Assembly (NCBI GenBank): GCA_002887195.1
Contig: PJAB01001406.1
Location: 1-14,715 of the forward strand
Direction of reading: 5' to 3'
Length of the DNA: 14,715 bases
Origin: Chrysochromulina parva
Lineage: Eukaryota; Haptophyta; Prymnesiales; Chrysochromulinaceae
Shown in pieces: positions 7,790-14,715 of the stretch; position 1 is the first letter of the stretch, and each line of letters opens with the position of its first letter. Under the pieces are notes generated by a model that was not told where the DNA came from, did not search any database, and worked only from the letters and a program-made list of their open reading frames with translations. Position numbers and translations under genes: made by a program.

Positions 7790-9679
7790 ATGGCGTCCCG
7801 CCAAGCCCCGCTGGCCGATCGCGTGGCGCTCACGTTGGAGCGCCACGCCAAAGAGCTCTGTGAGCTCACAAATCGTCGCATGAGCGCTGACGAGAGTGAG
7901 GCCGTCGCGCTCGCGATCCCAAGCCTCGTGCAGCTTCTCAAGGGCGGCCATGGAGCCTCGGCAGCTGCACTGGCGATTGACCACCTTGCTGCCAACAGCG
8001 CCGCGAACTCGAACGCCATCCGCGAGGCGGGCGCCATCGCGCCGCTCGTGGTGCTGCTGCAGGCGGGCGCTGGCTCGGCGGCGGCGACGATTGCGGCGGG
8101 CGCGCTGGCGAAACTTGCCAACTCAAACGACACCAACCGGAATGCCATCTGCGAGGCGGGCGCCATCGCGCCGCTCGTCGCGCTGCTGCGGGCGGGCGCT
8201 GGCTCGGAGGCGGCGACGTATGCGGTACGCGTGCTGGCTAACCTCGCCATGTCAAACGACACCAACCAGAATGCCATCCGCGAGGCGGGCGCCATCGCGC
8301 CGCTCGTGGCGCTGCTGCAGGGTGCTGGCTCGGCGGCGGCGACGAAGGCGGCGGCCGCGCTGGCGAACCTCGCCATGTCAAACGACACCAACCGGAATGC
8401 CATCTGTGAGGCGGGCGCCATCGCGCCGCTCGTCGCGCTGCTGCAGGCGGGCGCTGGCTCGGAGGCGGCGACGAATGCGGCGGGCGCGCTGCGGAACATC
8501 GCCAACTCAAACGACACCAACCAGAATGCCATCCGCGAGGCGGGCGCCATCGCGCCGCTCGTGGCGCTGCTGCAGGCGGGCGCTAGCTCGGAGGCGGCGA
8601 GGCATGCGGCGAGCGCGCTGGCGAACCTCGCCATGTCAAACGACACCAACCGGAATGCCATCCGCGAGGCGGGCGCCATCGCGCCGCTCGTGGCGCTGCT
8701 GCAGGCGGGCGCTGGCTCGGCGGCGGCGACGAAGGCGGTACGCGTGCTGGCGAACCTCGCCAGCTCAAACGACACCAACCGGAATGCCATCCGCGAGGCG
8801 GGCGCCATCGCGCCACTCGTGGCGCTGCTGCAGGCGGGCGCTGGCTCGAAGGCGGCGACGAATGCGGCGGCCGCGCTGCAGAATCTCTCGGACAGCCCCA
8901 ATTGTTGCCAAGCCATCCTCGCCGCCCTCACCGACACTGCCACGCCTCTTGACGCCTTCCCTTCCCTTCAGCAAAAGCTCCGCTCAATTGCGACGGCGCG
9001 GATGCAGCGCACCGAGGCTGGCGAGGATGCTGCTGCACTGGAGGCGGCGCTGGCGATGGCGACGGCCATGGGCGCGTCAGATGAGGCGGTGACAGCACGC
9101 GTGCACTTGCGGCTTGTTGAGCTGCGGACGGCGGCGACGCGGCGCGCGCGGCGCGAGTCTGTTGGGCTGAACGTGCCGCTGCCTGCCGATTTCACATGCC
9201 CGATCACGTACGACAAGATGAAGGATCCGGTCGTCGCATCCGATGGCCATTCCTACGAGCGCAGCGCGATTGAGGAGATTCTCCGCGGCCCGCACCCGCT
9301 CAGCCCACTCACGCGCGCGACGCTCGGTATAGCGCTGGTGCCAAACCTCAACCTGCGGCGGCGCATCGAGGAGCACGAGGCGGAGCTCGATCGGATGGCC
9401 GAGCAGATGGCGGCGCGCATGGCTGGCGTGGCTGCCGAGGCCGAGGAGAAGGCAGCGGCCGCCATGGCAGCAGCGAAGGCGGAGGCACTGGCGGCGAAGG
9501 CTGAGGCGGAGGCGGCGATGGCGGCCGCCAAGGCGGAGGCAGAGGCGGAGATTGAGGCGCTGCGGCAGCAGCTCAAGGCCAATAAGCGAGGCCGTGCGGG
9601 TGTGGAGGGCGAGGATGAAGACGACGAGGAGGGGCAGCGCGCGCCCAAGCGGCGCGCGTCGTCGCGGCGTTCTGCGTAG
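7790..9679 (+). CDS. Armadillo-repeat U-box E3 ubiquitin ligase
   Basis: A 629-residue protein ending in TAG. I prefer ATG 7790 (G at -3, G at +4) over the in-frame ATG 7748 (T at -3, C at +4), which would add 14 residues. Residues about 39-79 are a degenerate Armadillo repeat; seven near-identical repeats (AGAIAPLVALLQAGAGS...) follow to about residue 369. A helical linker leads to a U-box at about 465-532 with CPI, DPVV, SDGHSYER and SPLT motifs and no RING zinc ligands. The U-box recruits ubiquitin-loaded E2 enzymes; the repeats would bind the substrate. An Ala/Glu coiled coil, an acidic run and a basic tail (KANKRGR, PKRRASSRRSA) end the protein and suggest nuclear entry. ARM before U-box is the reverse of plant PUB-ARM ligases. 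The substrate is unknown. The gene is divergent from the ART gene. Confidence 0.9.
   Translation: MASRQAPLADRVALTLERHAKELCELTNRRMSADESEAVALAIPSLVQLLKGGHGASAAALAIDHLAANSAANSNAIREAGAIAPLVVLLQAGAGSAAATIAAGALAKLANSNDTNRNAICEAGAIAPLVALLRAGAGSEAATYAVRVLANLAMSNDTNQNAIREAGAIAPLVALLQGAGSAAATKAAAALANLAMSNDTNRNAICEAGAIAPLVALLQAGAGSEAATNAAGALRNIANSNDTNQNAIREAGAIAPLVALLQAGASSEAARHAASALANLAMSNDTNRNAIREAGAIAPLVALLQAGAGSAAATKAVRVLANLASSNDTNRNAIREAGAIAPLVALLQAGAGSKAATNAAAALQNLSDSPNCCQAILAALTDTATPLDAFPSLQQKLRSIATARMQRTEAGEDAAALEAALAMATAMGASDEAVTARVHLRLVELRTAATRRARRESVGLNVPLPADFTCPITYDKMKDPVVASDGHSYERSAIEEILRGPHPLSPLTRATLGIALVPNLNLRRRIEEHEAELDRMAEQMAARMAGVAAEAEEKAAAAMAAAKAEALAAKAEAEAAMAAAKAEAEAEIEALRQQLKANKRGRAGVEGEDEDDEEGQRAPKRRASSRRSA
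8027..8896 (+). repeat. Tandem 129-bp Armadillo-encoding array, seven units
   Basis: Units begin at 8027, 8156, 8285, 8411, 8540, 8669 and 8798. All full units are 129 bp (43 residues) except the one at 8285, which is 126 bp and lacks one codon in the LLQ-AGAGS segment. Long blocks are identical at DNA level, including synonymous positions. The last unit degenerates after its first two thirds. Confidence 0.95.
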
Positions 9680-10128
9680 AGTAGCGCCCGCGGGAGCGCG
9701 TAGGCGTGGGCGGGGCTCGGTGACAACTCAAGCTAGTGGACCGTAAGGACCTACGCGGAGACGAGCGTAGTCGGACCGAGCATGTCGGAAAGCGCGTCGT
9801 CGTGGGCGTTCCCCGGTAGCCCGATTCGAAGACGGCACGTCCCACGTCGACGTCGCTTTTGAGATGTTACTGTGAGATGAGAGTAGTGAGTACGTCGCGC
9901 GCCGTGAACCGTAACCGTGCCGTGCCGTGAACCGGCGGGATGCGATCGGATGAGCGATGCGGATCCAACCCACCAAGCGGGCTCGCCGTGAGCGTGTACT
10001 ACCCGCAGTGTGAATGCAGAAGAATGCAGTGCACTGTAACCCGGCGCCCCCGGTGTCTTTTTATCGGGACCCGGCAGAAAAGTCCAGACATTCTTCAAGA
10101 ACACCCGACGGGGAGTGAGGCCGCCTTG
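9680..10128. other. Convergent intergenic region between U-box and small coiled-coil genes
   Basis: This 449-bp gap holds two 3' ends. It contains CCCGCGGG at 9687-9694, GTAAGG at 9743, the palindrome ACGTCGACGT near 9845, and a direct repeat GCCGTGAACCG at 9901-9911 and 9924-9934. No tRNA, Rfam-like structure or supported coding frame was found. Confidence 0.55.
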
Positions 10129-10716
10129 CTATCTCAAAGCCGCGACTCCCGCGGCAGCCACCTGTTCCGCCATGCATGCCACTGCGTCCGTGTAGGAGCC
10201 CGAGAGTCGCGCCACTGTCGCGTCGAAGGCCGTGTCGATGGCGGCGGCGCGGCGGCGCACCTGCACCTGCATCGCCTGCATCGCCTCGATGTTCGCCTGC
10301 AGCTTGGCCTCAAACTCGGCGCACTTGGTGAGCTGAGCCGCACGCTGCTCATTGAGCCTCGCAATCGCAACCTCAGTCTCGGCGCGCAGCTCGCTCTGCC
10401 AGCGCTGAAGAGCCGCCTCGGCAGCGTGCCGCTCGTCAGCGCGCCGGCGCGCCTCGCGAGCCGCTTCCTTTGCGGCCTTGTGCTCCGCCACCTCGCGCTC
10501 CAGCGCCTCCGCCTTGCGCATGAGCTCCCACTCCTCGGCTTCCAGTTCGGCCTCGTCGGGCACGGGTTCAGCCTCGAGGTTGGGCGGCGGCGCAGCGGCG
10601 TCTGGCGGTGGAGGGGGTGGCGGGAATGCGGGCGACTTGGCGGAGCGACTCGGCGGCACGCTCTGCGACGTGGGCACGACGTACGGCGCCGGCCTTCGAT
10701 GCACGGATGGCCGCAT
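10129..10716 (-). CDS. Small coiled-coil protein of unknown function
   Basis: A 195-residue frame with ATG at 10714-10716 and a TAG stop at 10129-10131. I do not recognise a family. Residues 1-50 are Ser/Pro-rich with a run of eight prolines (near 32-39), followed by an acidic segment. Residues about 55-165 are Ala/Glu/Arg-rich with heptad spacing, including WELMRKAEALEREV and LQRWQSELRAE, and predict a long coiled coil. The last 30 residues are a less charged helix with AFDATVARLSGSYTDAV. There is no signal peptide or membrane segment. It is divergent from the large coiled-coil gene starting at 10909, 192 bp away, so the two may share a promoter. A structural or adaptor role is plausible but unproven. 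The single clean frame from ATG and the non-repetitive C terminus make a real gene likely. Confidence 0.65.
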   Translation of the reverse strand: MRPSVHRRPAPYVVPTSQSVPPSRSAKSPAFPPPPPPPDAAAPPPNLEAEPVPDEAELEAEEWELMRKAEALEREVAEHKAAKEAAREARRRADERHAAEAALQRWQSELRAETEVAIARLNEQRAAQLTKCAEFEAKLQANIEAMQAMQVQVRRRAAAIDTAFDATVARLSGSYTDAVACMAEQVAAAGVAALR

Positions 10717-10908
10717 GGTGATTCACGACCCGCTCTTCTCCGACAACACGAGATCAGAGCTTTCGTTGTGAATTCAAGCAGGTTTAGGTGAAGTTTTGGG
10801 GACCCGAGTACTCACACACACCGTAGCACCGGTTGCGCGTCTGTCGTGTTAACGTTCACACACCATCCTTGTTCCGACGAACAGAACCGGCTCTCCACCC
10901 TGTCCGGG
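10717..10908. promoter_or_regulatory. Bidirectional promoter region of the two coiled-coil genes
   Basis: These 192 bp separate two divergent ATG codons. The segment is more AT-rich than the coding DNA and includes a CA-rich stretch (10812-10821) and GTTAACGTT (10849-10857). In the frame of the downstream gene there is a TGA at 10789 and no ATG before 10909. No TATA box is seen. A 5' UTR intron cannot be excluded. Confidence 0.5.
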
Positions 10909-13900
10909 ATGATACCCGGCCACTTCTTCGACGTCAGGGGCACGCAGACCGACACCTCCGAGTTCCTGGACCTGCGCACTCTCCAGCTCGGCTCAGTGCT
11001 GCAGCAGCAGCAGCTCGCACAGCTGCGCACGGAGCTGCAGGACGTGAAATCGGAGCATGCGACGCTTCTTAGCCACGCGACGATGCACATCGCGGGCGAA
11101 CGCGATGAGCACTATCGCGCGATGATGCGCCACCTCGAGCAGACGCACAAGCAGGTGAGCGACAACGCGCGCGCCGCAGCGGCCGCCAACCTGAACAACG
11201 AGCTGATCAAGCAGCGCGAGATGCTCGAGCGCACCATCGCCGAAAGGTTTCAGGAAGAGGCGGCGCGGCGCGAAGCGCAGGTCGAGGAGTTCCAGCGCCA
11301 GATCAAGGCACTCGAGATCAAGTTGCAACAGAAGGTCTATGCAAACAAGGATCTCGAGGGGACGCTCGCCAGTACCAAAGATGAGCTGAAAGTAGAGGCC
11401 GAGAAGGTGTGGGAGTTACGGGACATGGTTGCGCGCATCAGGCGCGAGCACGCGGAGCAGCTCGTGCGAGAGAAGAAGGTAGGCTACGTCGACGAGGCCC
11501 TGCTACGCGCGTCCGAGGCGCGCGAGATGAAGCTTGAGGAGGACCTCAAGCTCAAGGTCGCGCAGCTGGCCGAGGAGAAGAGGAAGCTAGAGGCAGAGAA
11601 GAAGCGCGCGCAGGAGGCTGAGGACGAGCTCTTCAAGACGCGCGACCAGCTGCTGCACGTCAAGGAGGAGCTCGAGCACGAGAAGACCGAGCGGGTCAAA
11701 GAGAGGGAGGCCGCCGCCGCGCTGCTCAAGCGGACGATCGACGAGTGGACCGCCAAGCTCGAGCACGAGCGCGCCGAGCGGGCCAAGGAGAAGGAGCTGT
11801 CGAATTTCATGGTCTCGCGCCAGGCAGAGGCCGTGAGGAAGCTCGCGCTCGAGAACGGCCAGCTGCTGATGGTGATGGGCGGCATGCCCGCGCTCAAGCA
11901 AATAGCTTCGGTCGTGCCGGCGCCAGCCAAGCGCCCGTCGGCTCCGCCGACGCCGGTGCCGACGCCGCCTTCGAACGAGTCGGTGCTCAATGCGGGGCTG
12001 GGGGGCGGCCCGGGCAAGTCGGGGACGCCTTCCACCTTGGCAGGGAAGCCGAGCCGTGGCAAGCCGAACGCCTTCGCGGCGGCGGTGTCCAAGGCGGCCT
12101 CCAAAGCCGCTGAGGGGGAGGCCAAGGCGGCGGCCGAGGCCAGATTGGAGGCCGAGGAGGCGAAGAGTGCTGCCCTTGAGGAGGCCAAGGCCGCGTTGGA
12201 TAAGGAGCTCGCTGAGGCGCGCGCCGAGGCTGAGGCCGCCCGGGCCGAGGCGGCGAGCGCCAAGGCTGAGGCGCAGGCCGCGGCAGAGGCCCTGGCTCAG
12301 GGCGGTGCCGCCTTAGCCGATGGCATCGCACAGCCGGCCATCGAAGCGGCTAAGGCCGAGGCACAGGCCGCGGCTGAGGTCGCCATAGAGGTGGCTCGGG
12401 CCGAGGCACAGGCCGCGGCCGAGGCGCTCGCCGTGGCCGAGGCGGCCCGTGCGCAGGCGCAGGCGGAGGTGGAGGCGACGGTAGCGCAGGCGGAGGCAAC
12501 GGTGGCGCAGGCGAACGCGGCAATGACGCGGTATCAGGCGCAGGCGGAGGCGGCGATCGCTCAGGCGCAAGCGGCGCTGCAGCAGGCGAACGCAGAGGCG
12601 GACGAGGCGCGGGCCGAGGCGGCGGCGGTTCGATCCGAGCTCGAGGCGGCGAGGGCCGATGTGAGCCAGGCGAACGAAGCGGCCGCGCGGGCAGCCGCAC
12701 GCGCAGCAGCCGAGGAGTCGGAGTCGCATGCAAGAGCTGTGGAGGCGGCGAAGAAGGCGGAGGCAGCGGCGGCGGCCGAGGTTGCGGCGGCGCGGGCGAG
12801 GGCAGCGGAGGCGGCCGCGGCGCGCGCGGCAGAGGCGGAGGCCGCCGGCGGGGCGACACACAACTTCGCGTCCGAGGCCGAGGCGGCTCTGGCCAGGGCG
12901 CTGAAGGAGGCGGAGGTCAAGGCGGAGGCGGCCATGGCGGAGCTTGATGTGGCACGGCTCGAGATGGCCGCGCTCCGGCAGCAGGCTGCACAGCACGAGG
13001 AGCGCGCGCGGGGGCTGGCGGAGGCGCGCGCGCGCGGAGAGGAGGAGGCGGCGAGGGCGAATGCGCGCGCGGCGGAGGCGGCAACAAGGGCAAAAGCGAA
13101 GGAGGCGTCCGAGGCGTTCAAGTTCGCAGCAAAGGTGTCGGCGGCCGAAGCGAAGGTGAAGGCGGCCAAGGCGACGGCGGAGGCGGGCTCTGCAGCAAAG
13201 GTGGCGTCGGCCGAGGCGAAGGCAGATGCAGCCGAGGCGAAGGCCTCGGCGGCCGAGAAGAAGGCTGCGGCGGCCGAGAAGAAGGCTGCGGCGGCCGAGG
13301 CGAAGGCTGCGGCGGCCGAGGCGACCGCTGCAGCCGAGGGGAGGGAAGCGCACGAGGCGATGAGGGCGGCCCAAGCGAAGGCGGCGGCCGCCGAGGCGGC
13401 CGAGGCGGCGGCGCTCAGGCAGGCAATGGAGGCGAAGGCGGCGGCCTCAGCTGCGCAAGGCGCTGCCGCCCAAGCCGTGGAGGAGAGCCGTGCGCAGGCC
13501 GTGGCGGGCAAGGCGGCGGTCTTGGCCGCACAGGTTGAGGCGCAGGCTGCCAAGGGAGCTGCCGTGCGACCCACGTCCGCCGAAGACAAGCTTGCCGATG
13601 CCCGGGCAAGGGTGGCGGAGCTCGAGCAGAGCCTCAAGCTCGCAGCCGCTCGCGAGAAGAAGCTGCAGGAGGAGAATGCGCGACTGGCGTTCATGGTGCC
13701 TGCGATGGCGCCGCTGCCGCCCGATTACTTTGCCAAGGGAGGCAGCCGGCCTCCCTCGTCTCCCCGGCCTTCGACGAGGGAGGACCGGCCTCCTAGTGCT
13801 TCCAACCAGTTCCCACCGTGGGCTCGAGCCGGGGTGGACCCACTCGATGTGCGCGGACACGGCTTGGTGTCGCCTCCAAAGGGGTCGCCCACGCCGGCGG

Positions 13901-14391
13901 CCAAGGGATCGTCGGCGACGCCGGCGCCAAAGGGGGCAATGGCGGAGTCGTCGTCGGCAGCCGCCCGCGCGGCGGCTTTGAAAGAGGCGGAGGCAAAGGT
14001 GCCTCCCGCCGGGATTCTCGGACCGGCGCCCCCGGGCACCTATACTGATGGACTGTTCAATCAAATGCCGTGGGGCGTCCGGCAGCCCAATACGGCGCGA
14101 GCGGATGTGGGAGCCCTGCTGCCGGCGGATGCGCCGCTGCCGGTCGCGCCTGGGTCACTCTCAGCGCGCGACCGCCCGACGTCGCGCGGCGGCCCGGGTG
14201 GGCCGGTACCTCCGCCCAGGCGCCCAACCGGGCTGGGCGGCGCGAACGCGCCCGTGCGCCGTGCCAATATGCAGAAGAGCCAGGAGCTTGCGGCAATTCA
14301 CTCTGGCGTCGACGCGATCGGAATGACCCGCGCGTGGCAGTACACCGACGAGCCGCCCGGCCCTCCTGAGCGGCCGAGGAAGTTTCCGTAG
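10909..14391 (+). CDS. Large alanine-rich coiled-coil protein
   Basis: A 1160-residue protein; ATG 10909 is the first in-frame ATG after TGA 10789 (G at -3), and a longer frame would need GTG at 10846. I do not recognise a family. Residues about 30-330 are a classical mixed-charge coiled coil (LEAEKKRAQEAEDELFKTRD). A Pro/Ser linker lies at about 335-385. Residues about 390-885 are dominated by Ala, Glu and Lys in AEAKAAA-type heptads, and a short coiled coil (VAELEQSLKLAAAREKKL) ends near 930. The tail is Pro/Gly/Ser-rich and disordered but ends in a non-repetitive part containing YTDGLFNQMPWGV and GMTRAWQYTDEPPG. There is no signal peptide or membrane segment. A cytoskeletal, ciliary or scaffold role would fit such a rod, but nothing here proves it. 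It is divergent from the small coiled-coil gene. Confidence 0.85.
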   Translation: MIPGHFFDVRGTQTDTSEFLDLRTLQLGSVLQQQQLAQLRTELQDVKSEHATLLSHATMHIAGERDEHYRAMMRHLEQTHKQVSDNARAAAAANLNNELIKQREMLERTIAERFQEEAARREAQVEEFQRQIKALEIKLQQKVYANKDLEGTLASTKDELKVEAEKVWELRDMVARIRREHAEQLVREKKVGYVDEALLRASEAREMKLEEDLKLKVAQLAEEKRKLEAEKKRAQEAEDELFKTRDQLLHVKEELEHEKTERVKEREAAAALLKRTIDEWTAKLEHERAERAKEKELSNFMVSRQAEAVRKLALENGQLLMVMGGMPALKQIASVVPAPAKRPSAPPTPVPTPPSNESVLNAGLGGGPGKSGTPSTLAGKPSRGKPNAFAAAVSKAASKAAEGEAKAAAEARLEAEEAKSAALEEAKAALDKELAEARAEAEAARAEAASAKAEAQAAAEALAQGGAALADGIAQPAIEAAKAEAQAAAEVAIEVARAEAQAAAEALAVAEAARAQAQAEVEATVAQAEATVAQANAAMTRYQAQAEAAIAQAQAALQQANAEADEARAEAAAVRSELEAARADVSQANEAAARAAARAAAEESESHARAVEAAKKAEAAAAAEVAAARARAAEAAAARAAEAEAAGGATHNFASEAEAALARALKEAEVKAEAAMAELDVARLEMAALRQQAAQHEERARGLAEARARGEEEAARANARAAEAATRAKAKEASEAFKFAAKVSAAEAKVKAAKATAEAGSAAKVASAEAKADAAEAKASAAEKKAAAAEKKAAAAEAKAAAAEATAAAEGREAHEAMRAAQAKAAAAEAAEAAALRQAMEAKAAASAAQGAAAQAVEESRAQAVAGKAAVLAAQVEAQAAKGAAVRPTSAEDKLADARARVAELEQSLKLAAAREKKLQEENARLAFMVPAMAPLPPDYFAKGGSRPPSSPRPSTREDRPPSASNQFPPWARAGVDPLDVRGHGLVSPPKGSPTPAAKGSSATPAPKGAMAESSSAAARAAALKEAEAKVPPAGILGPAPPGTYTDGLFNQMPWGVRQPNTARADVGALLPADAPLPVAPGSLSARDRPTSRGGPGGPVPPPRRPTGLGGANAPVRRANMQKSQELAAIHSGVDAIGMTRAWQYTDEPPGPPERPRKFP
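13210..13335 (+). repeat. 21-bp tandem repeat encoding AEKKAAA heptads
   Basis: Six consecutive 21-bp units encode AEAKADA, AEAKASA, AEKKAAA, AEKKAAA, AEAKAAA and AEATAAA. The units at 13252 and 13273 are identical. Each DNA unit equals one coiled-coil heptad, so copy-number change lengthens the rod without disturbing its register. Confidence 0.9.
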
Positions 14392-14404
14392 TTGGAAATA
14401 TCGC

Positions 14405-14411
14405 TGTAAGT
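14405..14411 (+). promoter_or_regulatory. TGTAAGT: possible poly(A) motif or splice donor
   Basis: TGTAA begins 14 bases after the TAG stop of the large coiled-coil gene and overlaps a canonical-looking splice donor GTAAGT (14406-14411). Either reading is possible and neither can be decided from sequence alone. Confidence 0.25.
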
Positions 14412-14645
14412 ACTTCAGTAATTTTGTCATGGTTTTGGTTTCCGGCGACACCCCCGGACCGGGTACACGGATCTCTAAGCGCGAGCACCTAAGCAGGGGC
14501 GCGCCGGGACCATGGCCGGGACCCGGATACATTTCTGATAGAACAAACACTGCATTCCCAGCCCTTTCCAGAACGGATAATTATTGAGGGGCGCTCAACC
14601 TGCAGAAACCCTTGCGTCGTCTCGGAACCGACTTTTTCGCAGGCT

Positions 14646-14680
14646 TTTGTCCTTTGTCCTTTGTCCTTTGCCCTTTCACC
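14646..14680. repeat. TTTGTCC heptamer array
   Basis: Three perfect copies of TTTGTCC (14646-14666) are followed by the variants TTTGCCC and TTTCACC. This is a pyrimidine-rich short tandem repeat that could also act as a polypyrimidine tract. Confidence 0.9.
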
Positions 14681-14687
14681 ACGGCCT

Positions 14688-14701
14688 GCGCGCGCGCGCG
14701 C
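14688..14701. repeat. (GC)7 dinucleotide run
   Basis: Seven GC dinucleotides in a row follow the heptamer array directly. Alternating GC of this kind can adopt Z-DNA under supercoiling, which is a general property and not evidence of function here. Confidence 0.9.
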
Positions 14702-14715
14702 AGCGCGAAGCCTGT

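Larger units (their letters stand above)
14392..14715. other. Right flank, 3' region of the large coiled-coil gene
   Basis: No supported gene is visible in these 324 bp. The left part is AT-richer and probably 3' UTR, with TGTAA and GTAAGT just after the stop. A direct repeat GCCGGGACC occurs at 14503 and 14515. Simple repeats occupy 14646-14701. The next gene, if any, begins beyond the edge. Confidence 0.6.

Noticed and set aside
8027..8896. Regular direct repeats resembling a CRISPR array
   Set aside because: Units are contiguous without unique spacers, keep reading frame and encode Armadillo repeats.
7489..8943. Long minus-strand open frame (484 codons) antisense to the Armadillo array
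   Set aside because: The repeat period is a multiple of three in GC-rich DNA, so a stop-free antisense frame is copied with every unit. The product is a mirror of the repeats and matches no family.
9810..9850. GATTCGAA-containing segment as a tRNA T-arm
   Set aside because: The flanking bases do not form a T stem, and no acceptor or anticodon stem can be drawn upstream.
10846..10908. N-terminal extension of the large coiled-coil protein from 10846
   Set aside because: The start would be GTG and the added residues look like translated 5' UTR; ATG 10909 is the first in-frame ATG.
12313..13694. Overlapping minus-strand open frames (353 and 377 codons) under the large coiled-coil gene
   Set aside because: Same composition artefact: Arg/Leu-rich and Ala/Ser-rich mirrors of Ala/Glu codons with no domain.
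14646..14680. Heptamer array as telomere repeat
   Set aside because: TTTGTCC is not the TTTAGGG type, the array is only about five units, and it lies inside the sequence beside a gene.
1..14715. Window as a GC-rich giant virus segment
   Set aside because: Compact intronless genes would fit, but there are no viral hallmark genes, and a phospho-histone reader with algal-type ARM/U-box and ART genes fits a host nuclear genome better. It is not strictly excluded.

Overview
The window looks like nuclear DNA from a GC-rich, gene-dense protist. A haptophyte or similar secondary alga is my best guess, and it is inference only. The reasons are eukaryote-only domains (SAP plus tandem BRCT, Armadillo repeats plus U-box), extreme GC and alanine richness from GCN codon runs, long coiled-coil proteins, and no bacterial operon or ribosome-binding-site logic. 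I see five genes, each a single uninterrupted reading frame, on strictly alternating strands (+ - + - +).

Layout. Bases 3-4874 (+) hold the 3' part of a large gene cut by the left edge. It encodes a disordered, SQ/TQ-rich protein with a SAP domain and an MDC1/PTIP-type tandem BRCT at its C terminus. Facing it is 5220-7553 (-), a coiled-coil protein with an R-S-E class ADP-ribosyltransferase domain. A gap of about 240 bp with a dyad-symmetric element separates it from the divergent gene at 7790-9679 (+), an Armadillo-repeat/U-box E3 ubiquitin ligase whose repeats are nearly identical at DNA level. Converging on that is 10129-10716 (-), a small coiled-coil protein. A 192 bp gap separates it from 10909-14391 (+), a 1160-residue alanine-rich coiled-coil protein. 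The right flank (14392-14715) carries simple repeats and no recognisable gene.

How the genes relate. Three neighbours belong to classes that read or write post-translational marks: a probable phospho-histone reader, an ADP-ribosyltransferase and a ubiquitin ligase. Comparable classes cooperate in DNA-damage signalling in other eukaryotes. Gene order in a eukaryotic nucleus is weak evidence, so a joint function is a hypothesis. The two coiled-coil genes at the right share one divergent intergenic region and may be co-expressed. Start codons were set at the first in-frame ATG. Longer frames in genes 2 and 5 would need GTG starts, and gene 1 simply runs off the left edge.
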